From a virus: a DNA stretch of 64,000 nucleotides. Every line of letters begins with the position of its first letter. The stretch's first letter is position 1. The stretch covers positions 1 through 64,000 of IMG/VR virus record IMGVR_UViG_3300020201_000458; one strand, written 5' to 3'. The notes beneath the pieces are model-generated. The model did not search any database, was not told where the DNA came from, and was given only the letters and a program-made list of their open reading frames with translations. Shown here piece after piece: positions 58,801 to 64,000 of the stretch. The translations under genes and the position numbers were made by a program.

Positions 58801-59047
58801 CCAGTCCACGTATCTCTCGAACGAGTTCGGGACACCATACGTGCCCATCACTTCAGGTTCTGCCGAAATTCCGTCCTTCGATGTATTCGACGTCGACGAA
58901 GCGAAGAAGTCTCGTTTGGTCTTCGATCAAGTTCTAAACCCGAAGACTTTGATTCCTAAGGACAACACTCTCCGTGCTTCCTTGGCTCGGGCTGACATCG
59001 TAAAATCTACCCGCGACTTCATTCTGACCAAGATCGGTAAGGGTTGA
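55883..59047 (+). CDS. Very large tail protein of unknown fold
   Basis: 1054 residues. The region near 165-225 (IRDIKVWVELVHDHRGGTG, then LQIALRSPN) and the one near 840-880 (GKWQLLIGNNADYITGN) resemble halves of a P/proprotein-convertase beta-sandwich. Between them is a long segment with recurring (S/N)DDLHI-like and VDSNDVFHF strings, suggesting a propeller. No signal or coiled coil. Tail fibre or adhesin by position. Confidence 0.65.
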   Translation: MADNFGVYNLTGRVESVISSSLETALQPVSGNINIRRLPERHLRDLAEFDLQDESFAKIKNSFVIAELSSSQHEVTSRNAFLSGTEQLEFTDVPATGSVYYSKTNRFRQLTYKLSASANLPIVPGNTRDPSTIENVSRGTFHPVSGSYRNNSYFDPAVFTIDVPEYGKIRDIKVWVELVHDHRGGTGQCLTASSPFYGGGSGTLEDDLKHGLQGLQIALRSPNTNFKYSHPLWNDPTTFGFEKRPDSVVDGRFKGVPDLLKNSYLLWGGHSLESDLGITLGSLTSSSPSEYTLGIVVTGSFDNQITYPSMQVDKDDQPVIIFDMPFEGKMKIRRSYFDGVNPLLFAEEVVTSTFNVAGMTLLLGSDKRTPHILFAENGNTSLRYIRSSPTGWVGPDVVTACTNQLAHDFAIDSNNKVMIFSRGNDFIPSIFVSSSVAGWERNKVGKNSAYFFFHSIQVDSNDVFHFSYLDHDDAGDWVFYGTTGSAGLTIEKATIVDFTLSANPFLALALNSRGVPTIAIGANESGIRLITSGTTGWSSKVHFDNILFSPKFFPKNAVFDSNDDLHIITDMYKYRGVNNFDLGIVRSSSNGMSLEPVVDRTVNTGNGGYPDRSVDFDSVGNLHIMHNEASGLGVFGSIHHLKKNFHNYNDAAYYEYDTDIDMRTVFTDSSRVSNPRHLEDNYESSTSISPGPSSIQVERVRKEGSYPSPTSASVKLFNYGYLDTPYFQSAWMSGANFPWMLDSRVPPGNFQGRNFSATSSLNIPIPPGWLSGPAYTPTAGEFPTSGSQIGPANIKPVYPLLDDIFAENVVRQSSLTSTPAPDSFSKKIVGFRPGLRGTEINGKWQLLIGNNADYITGNMTGSLRGGYWFRQFRIEFLVDQGEDDQYKSMPSRAFKYKKPGYVTGGAGRRLFHIVSGSAAWDIGVNNIFTVQRDEYGRSVGITSVTGSTQFAVFSQLTGVLPDILSAAGSYDQVQSTYLSNEFGTPYVPITSGSAEIPSFDVFDVDEAKKSRLVFDQVLNPKTLIPKDNTLRASLARADIVKSTRDFILTKIGKG

Positions 59048-59094
59048 TCCGAAGAATGCCTGGCGGACCCATACTTAGAAGGGGATGATTTGAC

Positions 59095-59745
59095 TTGGCT
59101 GGATTTCTAGACAAAAATACTCGTATCATCGACATGGTCTTGACCAGTCATGGGAAACGTTTGTTTTCGAAGGGAGAGCTACATTTTTGTTACTGGATTC
59201 CCTACGACGATGAGATCGACTATCAACCCTTCATCGCCGAAAGTGGATCCCTGAGCGCTGATCAGCTGAGCGCTTCTATTTACCAAGCCATTGAGACGAC
59301 ACCTCTTCGTGAAGCTACGACAGGCTACAGAAACTTCAATGGCAGTGGATCAGACTTCACCAATGTCAACAATCCGATCTTTACTATGGCTCAGGGACAA
59401 GAGGTACTTCCACGAACTGTTTTCCCCGAGAATTTCCAGAGGACAATCGAGTCTAAACAGAGACAGGTGGAGCAGATCTTCCAAGATCGAGATGACAGGG
59501 GAAAGTACGACAATCCTCTTGAATCTAGAGATCTCGGGATCGAGAGGTATGATTCCTCGACATTCGTTCTAGAATTCACGTATTCGAAAGATAGTTTTCC
59601 TACTGACTTTCAGCCTTATGGGTTTTTCCTAAGAATGCTTCGTAGTGGTTCGAACGGGTGGACTGAAGTACTTTCTCGAAGGGACATGAGTAACGATCTC
59701 TCGTACAACAACGATGTTCGTATCTTCACGGGTAGGAGGGGTTGA
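59095..59745 (+). CDS. Conserved phage virion protein
   Basis: 216 residues from TTG. The opening AGFLDKNTRIIDMVLTSHGK, followed by RLFSKGEL, is a recurrent start in structural proteins of large phages ('FLDKxxRIxDxVLTxxGR'). Function unknown; usually in the tail or neck module. Confidence 0.72.
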   Translation: MAGFLDKNTRIIDMVLTSHGKRLFSKGELHFCYWIPYDDEIDYQPFIAESGSLSADQLSASIYQAIETTPLREATTGYRNFNGSGSDFTNVNNPIFTMAQGQEVLPRTVFPENFQRTIESKQRQVEQIFQDRDDRGKYDNPLESRDLGIERYDSSTFVLEFTYSKDSFPTDFQPYGFFLRMLRSGSNGWTEVLSRRDMSNDLSYNNDVRIFTGRRG

Positions 59746-59748
59746 TAA

Positions 59749-62700
59749 ATGCCATTTTTCTTCGGGACAGCTCCGGGAACGTCGACGAACATCGACTCTG
59801 ATGCGGCCAAACGCTTTCCGAGCACGGGCACTGGGCAGAGGAAATTTTCAGGTCCCGATCTTTCTTCAGAGCAAGAGACCAGAGATGTAACTGTAGTCTC
59901 AAACGGCGAACACCTCGTCGAACAAGCTTCTTCTATGAAGGGTGTAGCCATGGTTGCCGAGCACATCGCCGCCGCGGCTCGTTCAAGCCTCCAACTGGCC
60001 CGGACACAGATCTTGTCTACTCCTGGTCTGCTGTCGCTTGACATCCGTGAGACACTCTCAAATTTTACCGAAGACGATCTTGCCCATTCCAGAGATCTAA
60101 AGGCTAGAGAACTTGTGACTCGCACGCCAGTCGGATTTCTTGATACTGGAAGAATCTCCGCCGATCTATATAAGCGACTGCCATCTTCAGTTTTTCAAAC
60201 AAGAATCCAGGACTCATCACCAAAGATGTTCAATCCAGCTGTTCCGCAACTCGATAACATTCGTATAGAGATGAGTAAGAATAAAGGAACGGTAGACTGT
60301 TTCTTTTCAACATTGAAGTTCAGTCTTCCGTTGGCTCAAGTTTGGGATGGAAGGGTGAAAGCCATCCGGATATTTCGGACGACTATACTTAATCCCATCT
60401 TCCAGCGTGGGGAACCTCCTGTCATTACCCTTCACGGGATGGAGAAACTTTCGGTCGACAAGATGCGTTCGCGCTCAAAGAGCAATGATCTATTGGGAGC
60501 CATGGAACACCGATTCCGCGAAGCTGGCGTTTTGAATGCAATCTCCGTTTTGAATCCGATCAATCCCGGGACAAACCTGCGTCTGTCGACCAATTCGTCA
60601 GATATCTCTGCTCAGCCCATACAAAACCCTGCGGGGGTGTCATCAGTTCTACCTGGCGCCATTCCTCACATCGAATCATTCATGGATCCCGTGAAGTTTG
60701 GAAGTATTGATTCGGGAGTGGCACAGGATCTGAATGTTCTACAAAATATTCGAAACCAGGATCCCGCTGGATTGATTCCCACCTTGACTCACCTGACGAC
60801 TCTAAATGTATTCTCTCCGTTGAAGCAGGGGCTTCTGAACAAAACTCAGGTCAAAGATCTCCGTTCAAATCCACTTGCTGGACTGGTCGTCGATTCCAAC
60901 AACGCCGCCGAGTTTAGAGAGCTCGCCTTCATCTCTTTGGACAAGCTCAAGTCTGTAGTTATTGGGGATCACATTGAGTACACACACAATGATGAGTCAG
61001 TAGGCTATGGTCGCGCATATCGGTACTATGTCTTGTCGGTCGACAAAGACATGGTTGAAAGTATTCGATCTAGAATAATCGATGTAACTGTAGAAGGTCT
61101 GCGAATCCCGGAACGTCCGAAGCGTGTGTTCGCGTACAACATCTCCGACGCTGTAGCAATGAACATCATCGTGGACGACCAGTTGGTCGAGAAATTTGAA
61201 TTGTTCCGAAAATCGACAGATACGTCACTCGGCGCGAATCTTCGTCTAGTTTCGTTTGACGTCGGTAACATCAAGGGATTCAATACTGGAAACAGTATCT
61301 CTTCCAGACTTGAGAACAACTACATCAAGATCGGCGAGTCGTTGAATGGTACTCGGCAGACGGGGGCGACGTTCTACGATCGGCGTGTGACTCCTGGTAG
61401 GAAGTACTCGTACCGAGTGTACTCAGTCGATGTCTTTGGCAACAAATCGGAGAGTCCATACGAATTTGAGATGTACTTGCCAGAGCAGATGAGACCAAAC
61501 GAACTTCTCAAACCATCTTTAACGGTTGAGATCGACGCGCAGACAAGCAAGGCCCGTGTCTCTTTCCGTTGTAACGATGCGAGAGTTTCCACTCTCTTCC
61601 TCGCACGTCGAGATCTAACAATCAAGCAGAAAGCTTTCACTACTCCCGGGCAGGTCAACATCATTAAGTTGGGAGCTCCGACTTCCGGACACAGCGCCAT
61701 CCAGTTCGAAGACGTTATATTGAGGGGAGACAATAAGGACACGATCTGGACTGGGTACTTCCCCAATGACACTAACGATAACGTGTTCATCGATCGGACC
61801 GTTTCTATCGATCATGTCTATCAGTATCAAGTCTATGGCATCGATAAGTTCGGTAATTCGACACCGTACGAAGTATCTAGACCCGTGATGATGATCCGTC
61901 GTCCGCTCATCGATGCACCTTTGAACCTCCTTGCAGAGGTCGTCCAGGGGCCTAAGTTCACTGTCGGAGGGATTAAGCTTTCCTGGCAGGATGGTAATGT
62001 GGACATTTCATCCGAGGATCGCCTTGGCAGTCGTGGCGATCTTAGTAACTCTTCAGTACGGACTCTCTATCAGATCGAGCGGAGACGTGTCGGGGAGGAA
62101 CGTTGGATCGAATTTCCGATGATCGAAGACAAGCGGTTTTTCGATCCTTCGGAATCGACAGCTGCCCCAGTGTCTAGGAAGACACTGTCCAGTCGTATTG
62201 GTATCGAACATGCTCGCTTCCGTCCACCACTCGTAGAAGCCAACCAGACGTATGTCTACCGTGTGAAGGCGTATCAGACAGGATCGTACCAAAGCAACTA
62301 CGGAAACTTCGTAGAAGTCTTCGCCGCCCTACCTGTAGCCGTGCCAACCAATTTCAGGTTAAAGGCCAGCGATACGAAAATCAGTCCGTTCTACGTTGTC
62401 CTCAATTGGGACACTCCGAATGGCTCAGGAGTTATTGACAAATGGGAGATCGAACGATCGGCTGTTAACAACTTCGCCGCAAGCAAGTTAAATGTAAAGA
62501 ACCCCCGAGATTTCCAGTCTCTTCACTTTCAGACGTTTCGAACTATTTTTCATGAGTCCAGCAGATTCCGAGCGCAAGCTGTCGATAACGTCGCAACGGA
62601 GCGGGCGCTGACCAGACAGTTCAAGTCTCCTCCCACCGTCTTCACGGGAGACCATCATTTCCAAGATACGAGCGTGAGCTTCGGGAATACATACTTCTAT

Positions 62701-63057
62701 AGGATCAGGTCGATCGCTCTCAACGGCGTTGCTTCGGCATGGACATACAGAGGATTGAAACTCACTGAAGAGTCGTTCGAAAGAAAGATCGTTCCGTTCA
62801 TCAATTCGGACGTCAAATTGAATCTCGTCAAAAATTTCACTCCGATCTTGATTCCAGCCATGACTTTGGTGCATGGGGCATCATCTTTTACCTTCCAGCC
62901 TTCTTTTTCACAACCGATGATTCTACCTACAGTATCCATCATTGTCGCTTCGAACGTTCCGATTACGCTGAATCCTGTTGCACTTCCTACTTACAATCCT
63001 CCTGTCGTGGCCGCTTCTTTCACCAAACAAAGAACGACAGTCTTCGGTAAGAAATAA
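59749..63057 (+). CDS. Very large tail protein with fibronectin-like domains
   Basis: 1102 residues. Repeated beta-sandwich blocks carry YRYYVLSVDKD, YSYRVYSVDVFGNKSESP, YQYQVYGIDKFGNSTP and YVYRVKAYQTGSYQSNYG, the last strands of fibronectin type III domains. At least four such domains are likely from about residue 420 on. The N-terminal 300 residues differ. Probably an extended tail component or adhesin. Confidence 0.75.
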   Translation: MPFFFGTAPGTSTNIDSDAAKRFPSTGTGQRKFSGPDLSSEQETRDVTVVSNGEHLVEQASSMKGVAMVAEHIAAAARSSLQLARTQILSTPGLLSLDIRETLSNFTEDDLAHSRDLKARELVTRTPVGFLDTGRISADLYKRLPSSVFQTRIQDSSPKMFNPAVPQLDNIRIEMSKNKGTVDCFFSTLKFSLPLAQVWDGRVKAIRIFRTTILNPIFQRGEPPVITLHGMEKLSVDKMRSRSKSNDLLGAMEHRFREAGVLNAISVLNPINPGTNLRLSTNSSDISAQPIQNPAGVSSVLPGAIPHIESFMDPVKFGSIDSGVAQDLNVLQNIRNQDPAGLIPTLTHLTTLNVFSPLKQGLLNKTQVKDLRSNPLAGLVVDSNNAAEFRELAFISLDKLKSVVIGDHIEYTHNDESVGYGRAYRYYVLSVDKDMVESIRSRIIDVTVEGLRIPERPKRVFAYNISDAVAMNIIVDDQLVEKFELFRKSTDTSLGANLRLVSFDVGNIKGFNTGNSISSRLENNYIKIGESLNGTRQTGATFYDRRVTPGRKYSYRVYSVDVFGNKSESPYEFEMYLPEQMRPNELLKPSLTVEIDAQTSKARVSFRCNDARVSTLFLARRDLTIKQKAFTTPGQVNIIKLGAPTSGHSAIQFEDVILRGDNKDTIWTGYFPNDTNDNVFIDRTVSIDHVYQYQVYGIDKFGNSTPYEVSRPVMMIRRPLIDAPLNLLAEVVQGPKFTVGGIKLSWQDGNVDISSEDRLGSRGDLSNSSVRTLYQIERRRVGEERWIEFPMIEDKRFFDPSESTAAPVSRKTLSSRIGIEHARFRPPLVEANQTYVYRVKAYQTGSYQSNYGNFVEVFAALPVAVPTNFRLKASDTKISPFYVVLNWDTPNGSGVIDKWEIERSAVNNFAASKLNVKNPRDFQSLHFQTFRTIFHESSRFRAQAVDNVATERALTRQFKSPPTVFTGDHHFQDTSVSFGNTYFYRIRSIALNGVASAWTYRGLKLTEESFERKIVPFINSDVKLNLVKNFTPILIPAMTLVHGASSFTFQPSFSQPMILPTVSIIVASNVPITLNPVALPTYNPPVVAASFTKQRTTVFGKK

Positions 63058-63060
63058 GAC

Positions 63061-64000
63061 ATGGGCTTCAATTTCTTCGGCATAAACGTCCCGACCACAG
63101 TCCAAGATTTCGTCGACATCTTTCTCCCTACAGATAAGAGCAAGGAAAATTCAGACAGTTCATCCAACGCCGCTTCTCCCGTCACCAATCCGACTCAAGC
63201 TCCTCCACCGGCTCCAGAAATCAAAGAGACTGCAGGTACCTCTGGAGCTGCCGTTGAGCCACCTTCACCGCCTCCTGGTGTGGCATATCCGGCAGGAACG
63301 CTTCCTGACCTCTCTGGTCGGTATATCGGAAACTACGAGAAGGAGATAGTCCTAGATTTGATTGATTCACTTCAACGTCCGCCACCGAGCATTAATTCAG
63401 AGTACATCACCATCTTGAGTCGTACTCTCTCGTGGTTGGCTCGGGAAGCTCCTTCTTCTCCAGATGCTCTCTTCAATGCCACTGGTGCGCAAGCCATGTG
63501 GAACGCTGTTGCTTTCGCTGAATCCAAAGCGTTCGGATTCCCGCTCAATGTCCTACAGCCTATTTTCGCTGGAAACGGTCTCGATTCTCAAGAGAAGATG
63601 AGAAATGAAGCCAACAGGATTAGGAACATCATATACGATGTTGTCAATCGTGTGAATTCGTTTCTTGCGCGCGCAAAGAATGCTGGTTTTATCCCTCCAG
63701 AGAATCCATTCGCTCTCGCAATGTCACTCAACGTTGGCCGTCTCGGATTTTCTCCGGTAGATCTGCAAGGGGACGTCGCGACACGCGTATCGTCTAATGT
63801 CCAGACGTATCTGACTCTTTTGGAAGCCGAAGCTACCGGAAAATTGAATCTCGATCAGAATTCTTTCAAAGCTGCGCAGTTGTCATCCGCAAACTTTTCT
63901 CTGGATGGTTACGGTGGCACTGGCAACTCATCCGTTGATCTCTCGAAGCTTCTTCCAGATGCGGATGCGATCAAGGCTCAGAAGTCTTTGGAAGCGCTGT
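63061..64000 (+). CDS. Virion protein, partial (runs off the right edge)
   Basis: The open frame from ATG 63061 continues to the last base (313 codons seen). A short N-terminus (GFNFFGINVPTTVQDFVDIF) is followed by a Pro/Ser-rich linker (about 35-85) and a helical domain. No family recognised; by position part of the tail module. Confidence 0.75.
   Translation, partial: MGFNFFGINVPTTVQDFVDIFLPTDKSKENSDSSSNAASPVTNPTQAPPPAPEIKETAGTSGAAVEPPSPPPGVAYPAGTLPDLSGRYIGNYEKEIVLDLIDSLQRPPPSINSEYITILSRTLSWLAREAPSSPDALFNATGAQAMWNAVAFAESKAFGFPLNVLQPIFAGNGLDSQEKMRNEANRIRNIIYDVVNRVNSFLARAKNAGFIPPENPFALAMSLNVGRLGFSPVDLQGDVATRVSSNVQTYLTLLEAEATGKLNLDQNSFKAAQLSSANFSLDGYGGTGNSSVDLSKLLPDADAIKAQKSLEAL

Overview
This window is best explained as part of a large tailed dsDNA phage genome with a contractile-tail (myovirus) baseplate. 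All credible genes are on the + strand, packed tightly, and often joined by ATGA or TGATG overlaps. The right third encodes T4-like structural proteins: a gp55-type late sigma factor, gp5-like hub and spike, gp25 and gp6. Phage genes with cell-like functions sit among them: peptide deformylase, MazG, IscU, tmRNA and sugar-nucleotide enzymes. The host is probably Gram-negative, judging by the lipoprotein signal, heptose-type enzymes and peptidoglycan hydrolases. The MopE-type repeats in the first gene are common in Myxococcota and relatives, but that is only a weak hint. All calls come from reading the sequence; no database or structure program was run.

Layout. 1-8.9 kb: many small proteins (zinc-ribbon, single-helix membrane and coiled-coil types) around a VWA/MopE lipoprotein, MazG, a GH19 endolysin, peptide deformylase, a broken SLOG-family gene and an IscU scaffold protein. 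8.9-19.1 kb: a dense RNA island with about 37 tRNA genes whose anticodons cover all 20 amino acids, a full-length tmRNA, several tRNA fragments or aberrant tRNAs, and interspersed genes (a YkuK-like RNase H fold, intact and decayed homing endonucleases, a cyclic-phosphate-type receiver domain, two cysteine-peptidase-like proteins and an M15 peptidase). 19.1-20.6 kb: four perfect 28-bp tandem repeats, a coiled-coil protein and a Cas4/RecB-type nuclease. 20.6-41.3 kb: a carbohydrate cassette with at least eight glycosyltransferase genes, two epimerase/dehydratases, a short UDP-sugar dehydrogenase, class II aldolase, RpiB, transaldolase, two PfkB kinases, a HAD phosphatase, a nucleotidyltransferase, a cupin, a deacetylase-like protein and two methyltransferases. 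41.3-64 kb: sigma factor, baseplate and very large tail/adhesin proteins (LamG, Kelch and fibronectin-like folds); the last gene runs off the right edge.

How it fits together. The RNA island plus deformylase and tmRNA could let the virus maintain translation when host tRNAs are limiting or attacked. The carbohydrate cassette has the kinase, nucleotidyltransferase and phosphatase chemistry of activated-heptose synthesis plus GT9 (heptosyltransferase-like) enzymes, so it probably makes and attaches a sugar to the virion, host surface or DNA; the target cannot be read from sequence. Homing endonucleases (HNH and GIY-YIG) have repeatedly invaded: two appear intact and four are decayed, and several junctions show how they entered and broke down.
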